This document shows, one piece after another, positions 43,826 through 57,305 of a stretch of DNA of 64,000 nucleotides (within the stretch, counting starts at the first letter, position 1; the number at the start of each line of letters is the position of its first letter). The stretch covers positions 179,876-243,875 of the forward strand of contig JAHDVF020000672.1 in NCBI GenBank assembly GCA_022606425.2, given 5' to 3'. Under the pieces are notes generated by a model, which made no database searches, was not told the origin of the DNA, and worked only from the letters and a program-made list of their open reading frames with translations. The DNA is from Lepidostoma basale. Lineage: Eukaryota > Arthropoda > Insecta > Trichoptera > Lepidostomatidae. Made by a program: the position numbers and the translations under genes.

Positions 43826-46800
43826 GTCTATGAGACATATGTGAGAAATATGTCAAAATTACATACGTGAGAACTATGTCATTCTGAAATATTTGAGAAA
43901 TACAGCCATATAACGTTTGTGAGAAATATGTCAATGGCACGTCAGTGAGAACTTTATCATTGTGACGTCATTGGCACGTATGTAAGAATTATGTTATTAT
44001 GACGTATGTGAAAATACGACGTTATGACGGTTTTGTGAAATATGCCATTCTAACGTATGAGAAAAATATGTCAATGAGACATACGAGTATGTAATTTTGA
44101 CATATTTCTCACATATGTCTCATTGGCACGTTAGTAAGAATTATGTTATTATGACGTATGTGAAAATACGACGTTATAACGGTTTTGTGAAATATGCCAT
44201 TCTAACGTATGAGAAAAATATGTCAATGAGACATACGAGTATGTGAGAAATATGTCAAAATAACATACGTGAGAAATAAGTCATTCTGAAATATTTGAGA
44301 AATACAGCCATATAACGTTTGTGAGAAATATGTCAATGGCACGTCAGTGAGAACTGTATCATTGTGACGTCATTGGCACGTAAGTAAGAATTATGTTATA
44401 ATGACGTATGTGAAAATACGACGTTATAACGGTTTTGTAAAATATGCCATTCTAACGTATGAGAAAAATATGTCAATGAGACATATGTGAGAAATATGTC
44501 AAAATTACATAGTCATTCTGAAATATTTGAGAAATACAGCCATATAACGTTGGTGAGAAATATGTCAATGGCACGTCAGTGAGGACTATATCATTGTGAC
44601 GTCATAGGCACGTAAGTAAGAATTATGATATTATTACGTATATGAAAATACGACGTTATAACGGTTTTGTGAAATATGCCATTCTTACGTATGAGAAAAA
44701 TATGTCAATGAGACATACTCGTATGTGAGAAATATGTCAAAATTACATACGTGAGAAATAAGTCATTCTGAAATATTTGAGAAATACAGCCATATAAGGT
44801 TTGTGAGAAATATGTCTATGGCACGTCAGTGAGAACTATATCCTTGTCACGTCATTGGCACGTAAGTAAGAATTATGTTATTATGACGTATGTGAAAATA
44901 CGACGTTATAACGGTTTTGTGAAATATACCATTCTAACGTATGATAGAAAAACGTAAATGTGACCTCTGAGAGAAATATGTAATCAGCACGTACGTGAGA
45001 AGATGTCTTTTTGACCAAAGTGAAAAGTAAGCCAATCGCAAGTAAGTGAGAAAAATGTTTTTGTGACTTTTGAGAAAATATGTCATTAAGACGTATTTTT
45101 GTCATTCGCACGTATGTGAGAAATGTGCAAGTTTGACGTTTTTGATAATATGTCAATGTGACATTTGTGAGAAATATGTCATTCTAACGTATGAGAAAAA
45201 TATGTCAATGAGACATATGTGAGAAATATGTCAAAATTACATAAGTGAGAAATAAGTCATTCTGAAATATTTGAGAAATACAGCCATATAACGTTTGTGA
45301 GAAATATGTCTATGGCACGTCAGTGAGAACAATATCCTTGTGACGTCATTGGCACGTAAGTAAGAATTATGTTATTATGACGTATGTGAAAATACGACGT
45401 TATAACGGTTTTGTGAAATATGCCATTCTAACGTATGATAGTAAAACGTAAATGTGACCTCTGAGAGAAATATGTATTCAGCACGTACGTGAGAAGATGT
45501 CTTTTTGACCAAAGTGAAAAGTAAGCCAATCGCAAGTAAGTGAGAAAAATGTTATTGTGACTTTTGAGAAAATATGTCATTAAGACGTATTTTTGTCATT
45601 CGCACGTATGTGAGAAATATGTAAGTTTGACGTTTTAGATAATATGTCAATGTTACTAATGTGAGAAATATGTCATTCTAACGTATGAGAAAAATATGTC
45701 AATGAGACATACTCGTATGTGAGAAATATGTCAAAATTACATACGTTAGAATTCAGTCATTCTGAAATATTTGAGAAATACAGCCATATAACGTTTGCGA
45801 GAAATATGTCTATGGCACGTCAGTGAGAACTATATCCTTGTGACGTCATTGGCACGTAAGTAAGAATTATGTTATTATGACGTATGTGAAAATACGACGT
45901 TATGACGGTTTTGTGAAATATGCCATTCTAACGTATGATAGTAAAACGTAAATGTGACCTTCGAGAGAAATATGTAATCAGCACGTACGTGAGAAGATGT
46001 CTTTTTGACCAAAGTGAAAAGTAAGCCAATCGCAAGTAAGTGAGAAAAATGTTATTGTGACTTTTGAGAAAATATGTCATTAAGACGTATTTTTGTCATT
46101 CGCATGTATGTGAGAAATGTGTAAATTTGACGTTTTTGATAATATGTCAATGTGACGTTTGTGAGAAATATGTCATTCTAACGTATGAGAAAAATATGTC
46201 AATGAGACATATGTGAGAAATATGTCAAAAATTCATACGTGAGAAATAAGTCATTTTGAAATATTTGAGAAATACAGCCATATAACGTTTGTGAGAAATA
46301 TGTCAATGGCACGTCAGTGAGAACTATATCATTGTGACGTCATTGGCACGTAAGTAAGAATTATGTTATTATGACGTATGTGGAAATACGACGTTATAAC
46401 GGTTTTGTGAAATATGCCATTCTAACGAATGAGAAAAATATGTCAATGAGACATACGAGTATGTGTAAAATATGTCAAAATTACATACGTGAGAAATAAG
46501 TCATTCTGAAATATTTGAGAAATACAGCCATATAACGTTGGTGAGAAATATGTCAATGGCACGTCAGTGAGAACTATATCATTTTGACGTCATTGGCACG
46601 TAAGTAAGAATTATGATATTATGACGTATGTGAAAATACGACGTTATAACGGTTTTGTGAAATATGCCATTCTAACGTATGAGAAAAATATGTCAATGAG
46701 ACATATGTGAGAAATATGTCAAAATTACATACGTGAGAAATAAGTCATTCTGATATATTTGAGAAATACATAACGTTTGTGAGAAGCGTCTAATGTCAGT

Positions 46801-49800
46801 GAGAACTATATCCTTGTGACGTCATTGGCACGTAAGTAGAATTATGTTATTATGACGTATGTGAAAATACGACGTTATAACGGTTTTGTGAAATATGCCA
46901 TTCTAACGTATGATAGAAAAACGCAAAATGTGACCCTCTGAGAGAAATATGTAATCAGCACGTACGTGAGAAGTTGTCTTTTGACCAAAGTGAAAAGTAA
47001 GCCAATCGCAAGTAAGTGAGAAAAATGTTATTGTGACTTTTGAGAAAATATGTCATTAAGACGTATTTTTGTCATTCGCACGTATGTGAGAAATGTGTAA
47101 GTTGACGTTTTTGATAATATATCAATGTGACGTTTGTGAGAAATATGTCATCATTCAACCTGAGAAAAAATGTCAATGAGACATATGTGAGAAATATGTC
47201 AATGGCACGTCGGTGAGAACTATATCACGTGACGTCATTGGCACGTAAGTAAGAATTATGTTATTATGACGTATGTGAAAATACGACGTTATAACGGTTA
47301 TGTGAAATATGCCATTCTAACGTATGAGAAAAATATGTCAATGAGACATATGTGAGAAATATGTCAAAATTACATACGAGAGAAATAATTCATTCTGAAA
47401 TATTTGAGAAATACAGCCATATAACGTTTGTGAGAAATATGTCAATGGCACGTCAGTGAGAACTATATCATTGTGACGTCATTGGCACGTAAGTAAGAAT
47501 TATGTTATAATGAAGTATGTGAAAATACGACGTTATAACGGTTTTGTGAAATATGCCATTCTAACGTATGAGAAAAAATATGTCAATGAGACATATGTGA
47601 GAAATATGTCAAAATTACATACGTGAGAAATAAGTCATTCTGAAATATTTGAGAAATACAGCCATATAACGTTGGTGAGAAATATGTCAATGGCACGTCA
47701 GTGAGAACTATATCATTGTGACGTCATTGGCACGTAAGTAAGAATTATGATATTATTACATATACGAAAATACGACGTTATAACGGTTTTGTGAAATATG
47801 CCATTCAAACGTATGAGAAAAATATGTCAATGAGACATACTCGTATGTGAGAAATATGTCAAAATTACATACGTGAGAAATAAGTCATTCTGAAATATTT
47901 GAGAAATACAGCCATATAAGGTTTGTGAGAAATATGTCTATGGCACGTCAGTGAGAACTATATCCTTGTGACGTCATTGGCACGTAAGTAAGAGTTATGT
48001 TATTATGACGTATGTGAAAATACGACGTTATGATGGTTTTGTGAAATATGCCATTCTAACGTATGATAGAAAAACGTAAATGTGACCTCTGAGAGAAATA
48101 TGTAATTAGCACGTACGTGAGAAGATGTCTTTTTGACCAAAGTGAAAAGTAAGCCAATCGCAAGTAAGTGAGAAAAATGTTATTGTGACTTTTGAGAAAA
48201 TATGTCATTAAGACGTATTTTTGTCATTCGCATGTATGTGAGAAATGTGTAAGTTTGACTTTTTGATAATATGTCAATGTGACGTTTGTGAGAAATATGT
48301 CATTCTAACGTATGAGAAAAATATGTCAATGAGACATATGTGAAAATATGTCAAAATTACATACGTGAGAAATAAGTCATTCTGAAATATTTGAGAAATA
48401 CAGCCATATAACGTTTGTGAGAAATATATGGCACGTCAGTGAGAACTATATCCTTGTGACGTCATTGGCACGTAAGTTAGAATTATGTTATTATGACGTA
48501 TGTGAAAATACGACGTTATGACGGTTTCGTGAAATATGCCATTCTAACTTATGATAGAAAAACGTAAATGTGACCTCTGAGAATAATATGTAATTAGCAT
48601 GTACGTGAGAAGATGTCTTTTTGACCAAAGTGAAAAGTAAGCCAATCGCAAGTTAGTGAGAAAAATGTTATTGTGACTTTTGAGAAAATATGTCATTAAG
48701 ACGTATTTTTGTCATTCGCACGTATGTGAGAAATGTGTAAGTTTGACGTTTTTGATAATATGTCAATGTGAGGTTTGTGAGAAATATGTCGTTCTAACGT
48801 ATGAGAAAAATATGTCAATGAGACATATGGGAGAAATATGTCAAAATTACATACGTGAGAAATAAGTCATTTTGAAATATTTGAGAAATACAGCCATATA
48901 ACGTTTGTGAGAAATATGTCAATGGCACGTCAGTGAGAACTGTATCATTGTGACGTCATTGGCACGTAAGTAAGAATTATGTTATAATGACGTATGTGAA
49001 AATACGACGTTATAACGGTTTTGTGAAATATGCCATTCTAACGTATGAGAAAAATATGTCAATGAGACATATGTGTGAGAAATATGTCAAAATTACATAC
49101 GTGAGAAATAAGTCATTCTGAAATATTTAAGAAATACAGCCATATAAGGTTTGTGAGAAATATGTCAATGGCACGTCAGTGAGAACTATATCATTGTGAC
49201 GTCATTGGCACGTAAGTAAGAATTATGATATTATTACGTATATGAAAATACGACGTTATAACGGTTTTGTGAAATATGCCATTCTAACGTATGAGAAAAA
49301 CATGTCAATGAGACATACTCGTATGTGAGAAATATGTCAAAATTACATACGTGAGAAATAAGTCATTCTGAAATATTTGAGAAATACAGCCATATAAGGT
49401 TTGTGAGAAATATGTCTATGGCACGTCAGTGAGAACTATATCCTTGTGACGTCATTGGCACGTAAGTAAGAATTATGTTATTATGACGTATGTGAAAATA
49501 CGACGTTATGACGGTTTTGTGAAATATGCCATTCTAACGTATGATAGAAAAACGTAAATGTGACCTCTGAGAATAATATGTAATTAGCATGTACGTGAGA
49601 AGATGTCTTTTTGACCAAAGTGAAAAGTAAGCCAATCGCAAGTAAGTGAGAAAAATGTTATTGTGACTTTTGAGAAAATATGTCATTAAGACGTATTTTT
49701 GTCATTCGCACGTATGTGAGAAATGTGTAAGTTTGACGTTTTTGATAATATATCAATGTGACGTTTGTGAGAAATATGTCATTCTAACCTATGAGAAAAA

Positions 49801-52800
49801 TATGTCAATGAGACATATGTGAGAAATATGTCAATGGCACGTCAGTGAGAACTATATCATTGTGACGTCATTGGCACGTAAGTAAGAATTATGTTATTAT
49901 GACGTATGTGAAAATACGACGTTATAACGGTTATGTGAAATATGCCATTCTAACGTATGAGAAAAATATGTCAATGAGACATATGTGAGAAATATGTCAA
50001 AATTACATACGAGAGAAATAAATCATTCTGAAATATTTGAGAAATACAGCCATATAACGTTTGTGAGAAATATGTCAATGGCACGTCAGTGAGAACTATA
50101 TCATTGTGACGTCATTGGCACGTAAGTAAGAATTATGTTATTATGACGTATGTGAAAATACGACGTTATAACGGTTTTGTGAAATATGCCATTCTAACGT
50201 ATGAGAAAAATATGTCAATGAGACATATGTGAGAAATATGTCAAAATTACATACGTGAGAAATAAGTCATTCTGAAATATTTGAGAAATACAGCCATATA
50301 ACGTTGGTGAGAAATATGTCAATGGCACGTCAGTGAGAACTATATCATTGTGACGTCATTGGCACGTAAGTAAGAATTATGATATTATTACATATACGAA
50401 AATACGACGTTATAACGGTTTTGTGAAATATGCCATTCAAACGTATGAGAAAAATATGTCAATGAGACATACTCGTATGTGAGAAATATGTCAAAATTAC
50501 ATACGTGAGAAATAAGTCATTCTGAAATATTTGAGAAATACAGCCATATAAGGTTTGTGAGAAATATGTCTATGGCACGTCGGTGAGAACTATATCCTTG
50601 TGACGTCATTGGCACGTAAGTAAGAGTTATGTTATTATGACGTATGTGAAAATACGACGTTATGACGGTTTTGTGAAATATGCCATTCTAACGTATGATA
50701 GAAAAACGTAAATGTGACCTCTGAGAGAAATATGTAATTAGCACGTACGTGAGAAGATGTCTTTTTGACCAAAGTGAAAAGTAAGCCAATCGCAAGTAAG
50801 TGAGAAAAATGTTATTGTGACTTTTGAGAAAATATTTCATTAAGACGTATTTTTGTCATTCGCATGTATGTGAGAAATGTGTAAGTTTGACGTTTTTGAT
50901 AATATGTCAATGTGACGTTTGTGAGAAATATGTCATTCTAACGTATGAGAAAAATATGTCAATGAGACATATGTGAGAAATATGTCAAAATTACATACGT
51001 GAGAAATAAGTCATTCTGAAATATTTGAGAAATACAGCCATATAACGTTTGTGAGAAATATGTCTATGGCACGTCAGTGAGAACTATATCCTTGTGACGT
51101 CATTGGCACGTAAGTTAGAATTATGTTATTATGACGTATGTGAAAATACGACGTTATGACGGTTTCGTGAAATATGCCATTCTAACTTATGATAGAAAAA
51201 CGTAAATGTGACCTCTGAGAATAATATGTAATTAGCATGTACGTGAGAAGATGTCTTTTTGACCGAAGTGAAAAGTAAGCCAATCGCAAGTTAGTGAGAA
51301 AAATGTTATTGTGACTTTTGAGAAAATATGTCATTAAGACGTATTTTTGTCATTCGCATGTATGTGAGAAATGTGTAAGTTTGACGTTTTTGATAATATG
51401 TCAATGTGACGTTTGTGAGAAATATGTCATTCTAACGTATGAGAAAAATATGTCAATGAGACATATGTAAGAAATATGTCAAAATTACATACGTGAGAAA
51501 TAAGTCATTCTGAAATATTTGAGAAATACAGCCATATAACGTTTGTGAGAAATATGTCAATGGCACGTCAGTGAGAACTATATCATTGTGACGTCATTGG
51601 CACGTAAGTAAGAATTATGTTATTATGACGTATGTGAAAATACGACGTTATAACGGTTTTGTGAAATATGCCATTCTAACGTATGAGAAAAATATCATGA
51701 GACATCAAAATTACATACGTGAGAACTAAGTCATTCTGAAATATTTGAGAAATACAGCCATATAACGTTTGTGAGAAATATGTCAATGGGACGTCAGTGA
51801 GAACTTTATCATTGTGACGTCATTGGCACGTAAGTAAGAATTATGTTATTATGACGTATGTGAAAATACGACGTTATAACGGTTTTGTGAAATATGCCAT
51901 TCTAACGTATGAGAAAAATATGTCAATGAGACATATGTGAGAAATATGTCAAAATTACATACGTGAGAACTAAGTCATTCTGAAATATTTGAGAAATACA
52001 GCCATATAACGTTTGTGAGAAATATGTCAATGGCACGTCAGTGAGAACTTTATCATTGTGACGTCATTGGCACGTAAGTAAGAATTATGTTATTATGACG
52101 TATGTGAAAATACGACGTTATAACGGTGTTGTGAAATATGCCATTCTAACGTATGAGAAAAATATGTCAATGAGACATATGTGAGAAATATGTCAAAATT
52201 ACACAGTCATTCTGAAATATTTGAGAAATACAGCCATATAACGTTGGTGAGAAATATGTCAATGGCACGTCAGTGAGAACTGTATCATTGTGACGTCATT
52301 GGCACGTAAGTAAGAATTATGATATTATTACGTATATGAAAATACGACGTTATAACGGTTTTGTGAAATATGCCATTCTTACGTATGAGAAAAATATGTC
52401 AATGAGACATACTCGTATGTGAGAAATATGTCAAAATTACATACGTGAGAAATAAGTCATTCTGAAATATTTGAGAAATACAGCCATATAAGGTTTGTGA
52501 GAAATATGTCTATGGCACGTCAGTGTGAACTATATCCTTGTGACGTCATTGGCACGTAAGTAAGAATTATGTTATTATGACGTATGTGAAAATACGACGT
52601 TATGACGGTTTTGTGAAATATGCCATTCTAACCTATGATAGAAAAACGTAAATGTGACCTCTGAGAGAAATATGTAATAAGCACGTACGTGAGAAGATGT
52701 CATTTTGACCAAAGTGAAAAGTAAGCCAAGTGCAAGTAAGTGAGAAAAATGTTATTGTGACTTTTGAGAAAATATGTCATTAAGACGTATTTTTGTCATT

Positions 52801-55800
52801 CGCATGTATGTTAGAAATGTGTAAGTTTGACGTTTTTGATAATATGTCAATGTGACGTTTGTGAGAAATATGTCATTCTAACGTATGAGAAAAATATGTC
52901 AATGAGACATACGAGTATGTGAGAAATATATGTCAAAATTACATACGTTAGAAATAAGTCATTCTGAAATGTTTGAGAAATACAGCCATATAATATTTGT
53001 GAGAAATATGTCTATGGCCCGTCAGTGAGAACTATATCATTGTGACGTCATTGGCACGTAAGTAAGAATAATGTTATTATGACGTATGTGAAAAAACGAC
53101 GTTATAACGGTTTTGTGAAATATGCCATTCTAACGTATGAGAAAAATATGTCAATGAGACATATGTGAGAAATATGTCAAAATTACATACGTGAGATATA
53201 AGTCATTCTGAAATATTTGAGAAATACAGCAATATTACGTTTGTGAGAAATATGTCTATGGCACGTCAGTGAGAACTATATCATTGTGACGTCATTGGCA
53301 CGTAAGTAAGAATTATGTTATTATGACGTATGTGAAAATATGACGTTATAACGGTTTTGTGAAATATGCCATTCTAACGTATGAGAAAAATATGTCAATT
53401 AGACATATGTGAGAAATATGTCAAAATTACATACGTGAGAAATAAGTCATTCTGAAATATTTGAGAAATACAGCCATATAACGTTGGTGAGAAATATGTC
53501 AATGGCACGTCAGTGAGAACTATATGATTGTGACGTCATTGGCACGAAAGTAAGAATTATGTTATTATGACGTATGTGAAAATACGACGTTATGAGGGTT
53601 TTGTGAAATATGCCATTCTAACGTATGATAGAAAAACGTCAATGTGACCTCTGAGAGAAATATGTAATTAGCACGTACGTGAGAAGATGTCTTTTTGACC
53701 AAAGTGAAAAGTAAGCCAATCGCAAGTAAGTGAGATAAATGTTATTGTGACTTTTGAGAAAATATGTCATTAAGACGTATTTTTGTCATTCGCATGTATG
53801 TGAGAAATGTGTAAGTTTGATGTTTTTGATAATACGTCAATGTGACGTTTGTGAGAAATATGTCATTCTAACGTATGAGAAAAATATGTCAATGAGACAT
53901 ATGTGAGAAATATGTCAAAATTACATAAGTGAGAAATAAGTCATTCTGAAATATTTGAGAAATACAGCCATATAACGTTTGTGAGAAATATGTCTATGGC
54001 ACGTCAGTGAGAACTATATCCTTGTGACGTCATTGGCACGTAAGTAAGAATTATGTTATTATGACGTATGTGAAAATACGACGTTATAACGGTTTTGTGA
54101 AATATGCCATTCTAACGTATGAGAATAATATGTCAATGAGACATACGAGTATGTGAGAAATATGTCAAAATTACATACGTTAGAAATAAGTCATTCTGAA
54201 ATATCATTCTGAAAAATTACATACGTTAGAAATAAGTCATTCTGAAATATTTGAGAAATACAGCCATATAACGTTTGTGAGAAATATGTCTATGGCACGT
54301 CAGTGAGAACTATATAATTGTGACGTCATTGGCACGTAAGTAATAATTATGTCATTATGACGTATGTGAAAATACGACGTTATAACGGTTTTGTGAAATA
54401 TGCCATTCTAACGTATGAGAAAAATATGTCAATGAGACATACGAGTATGTGAGAAATATGTCAAAATTACATACGTTAGAAATAAGTCATTCTGAAATAT
54501 TTGAGATATACAGCCATATAACGTTTGTGAGAAATATGTCAATGGCACGTCAGTGAGAACTATATAATTGTGACGTCATTGGCACGTAAGTAAGAATTAT
54601 GTTATTATGCCGTATGTGAAAATACGACGTTATAACGGTTTTGTGAAATATGCCATTCTAACGTATGAGAAAAATATGTCAATGAGACATACGAGTATGT
54701 GAGAAATATGTCAAAATTACATACGTTAGAAATAAGTCATTCTGAAATATTTGAGAAATACAGCCATATAACGTTTGTGAGAAATATGTCTATGGCACGT
54801 CAGTGAGAACTATATCCTTGTGACGTCATTGGCACGTAAGTAAGAATTATGTTATTATGATATATGTGAAAATACGACGTTATGACGGTTTTGTGAAATA
54901 TGCCATTCTAACGTATGATAGTAAAACGTAAATGTGACCTCTGAGAGAAATATGTAATCAGCATGTACGTGAGAAGATGTCTTTTTGACCAAAGTGAAAA
55001 GTAAGCCAATCGCAAGTAAGTGAGAAAAATGTTATTGTGACTTTTGAGAAAATATGTCATTAAGACGTATTTTTGTCATTCGCACGTATGTGAGAAATGT
55101 GTAAGTTTGACGTTTTAGATAATATGTCAATGTGACTAATGTGAGAAATATGTCATTCTAACGTATGAGAAAAATATGTCAATGAAACATATGTGAGAAA
55201 TATGTTAAAATTACATACGTGAGAAATAAGTCATTTTGAAATATTTGAGAAATACAGCCATATAACGTTTGTGAGAAATATGTCAATGGCACGTCAGTGA
55301 GAACTATATCATTGTGACGTCATTGGCACGTAAGTAAGAATTATGATATTATTACGTATGTGAAAATACGACGTTATAACGGTTTTGTGAAATATGCCAT
55401 TCTAACGTATGAGATAAATATGTCAATGAGACATATGTGAGAAATATGTCAAAATTAAATACGTGAGAAATAAGTCATTCTGAAATATTTGAGAAATACA
55501 GCCACATAACGTTGGTGAGAAATATGTCAATGGCACGTCAGTGAGAACTATATCATTGTGACGTCATTGGCACGTAAGTAAGAATTATGTTATTATGACG
55601 TATGTGAAAATACGACGTTATAACGGTTTTGTGAAATATGCCATTCTAACGTATGAGAAAAATATGTCAATGAGACATATGTGAGAAATATGTCAAAATT
55701 ACATACGTAAGAAATAAGTCATTCTGAAATATTTGAGAAATACAGCCATATAAAGTTGGTGAGAAATATGTCAATGGCACGTCAGTGAGAACTATATCCT

Positions 55801-57232
55801 TGTGACGTCATTGGCACGTAAGTAAGAATTATGTTATTATGACGTATGTGAAAATACGACGTTATGACGGTTTTGTGAAATATGCCATTCTAACGTATGA
55901 TAGAAAAATATGTCAATGAGACATATGTGAGAAATATGTCAAAATTACATACGTGAGATATTAGTCATTCTGAAATATTTGAGAAATACAGCAATATTAC
56001 GTTTGTGAGAAATATGTCAATGGCATGTCAGTGAGAACTTTATCACTGTGACGTCATTGGCACGTAAGTAAGAATTATGATATTATTACGTATATGAAAA
56101 TACGACGTTATAACGGTTTTGTGAAATATGCCATTCTAACGTATGAGAAAAATATGTCAATGAGACATACTCGTATGTGAGAAATATGTCAAAATTACAT
56201 ACGTGAGAAACAAGTCATTCTGAAATATTTGAGAAATACAGCCATATAAGGTTTGTGAGAAATATGTCTATGGCACGTCGGTGAGAACTTTATCATTGTG
56301 ACGTCATTGGCACGTAAGTAAGAATTATGTTATTATGAAAATACGACGTTATAACGGTTTTGTGAAATATGCAATTCTAACGTATGAGAAAAATATGTCA
56401 ATGAGACATATGTGAGAAATATGTCAAAATTACATACGTGAGAACTAAGTCATTTTGAAATATTTGAGAAATACAGCCATATAACGTTTGTGAGATATAT
56501 GTCAATGGCACGTCAGTGAGAACTTTATCATTGTGACGTCATTGGCACGTAAGTAAGAATTATGTTATTATGACGTATGTGAAAATACGACGTTATAACG
56601 GTTTTGTGAAATATGCCATTCTAACGTATGAGAAAAATATGTCAATGAGACATACGAGTATGTGAGAAATATGTCAAAATTACATACGTGAGAAATAAGT
56701 CATTCTGAAATATTTGAGAAATACAGCCATATAACGTTTGTGAGAAATATGTCTATGGCACGTCAGTGAGAACTATATCCTTGTGACGTCATTGGCACGT
56801 AAGTAAGAATTATGTTATTATGACGAATATGTGAAAATACGACGTTATGACGGTTTTGTGAAATATGCCATTCTAACGTATGATAGAAAAACGTAAATGT
56901 GACCTCTGAGAGAAATATGTAATCAGCACGTACGTGAGAAGATGTCTTTTTGACCAAAGTGAAAAGGAAGCCAATCGCAAGTAAGTGAGAAAAATGTTAT
57001 TGTGAATTTTGAGAAAATATGTCATTAAGACGTATTTTTGTCATTCGCACGTATGTGAGAAATGTGTAAGTTTGACGTTTTTGATAATATGTCAATGTGA
57101 CGTTTGTGAGAAACATGTCATTCTAACGTATTTGAAAAATATGTCAATGAGACATATGTGAGAAATATGTCAAAATTACATACGTGAGAAATAAGTCATT
57201 CTGAAATATTTGAGAAATACAGCCATATAACT
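43826..57232 (-). repeat. Satellite array, block II continued, reverse orientation
   Basis: Same 244/250/494-bp units as 32051-39631. Includes a 2.63-kb-period segmental duplication (47118-48870 against 49750-51500) and a short inverted insert at 44089-44127. Ends at cagccatataac. No gene. Confidence 0.92.
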
Positions 57233-57305
57233 TCTTACTAACGTGCCAATGACGTCACAATGATATTGATCTCACTGACGTGCCATTGACATATTTCTCA
57301 CAAAC
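57233..57305 (+). other. Asymmetric centre of the palindrome
   Basis: ttcttactaacgtgccaatg through tttctcacaaac: 73 bp of satellite in forward orientation without a mirror partner, joining the two arms. The adjacent right-arm start (57306-57350) carries unusual changes (tatactcgtatatcaaattt). Confidence 0.65.
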
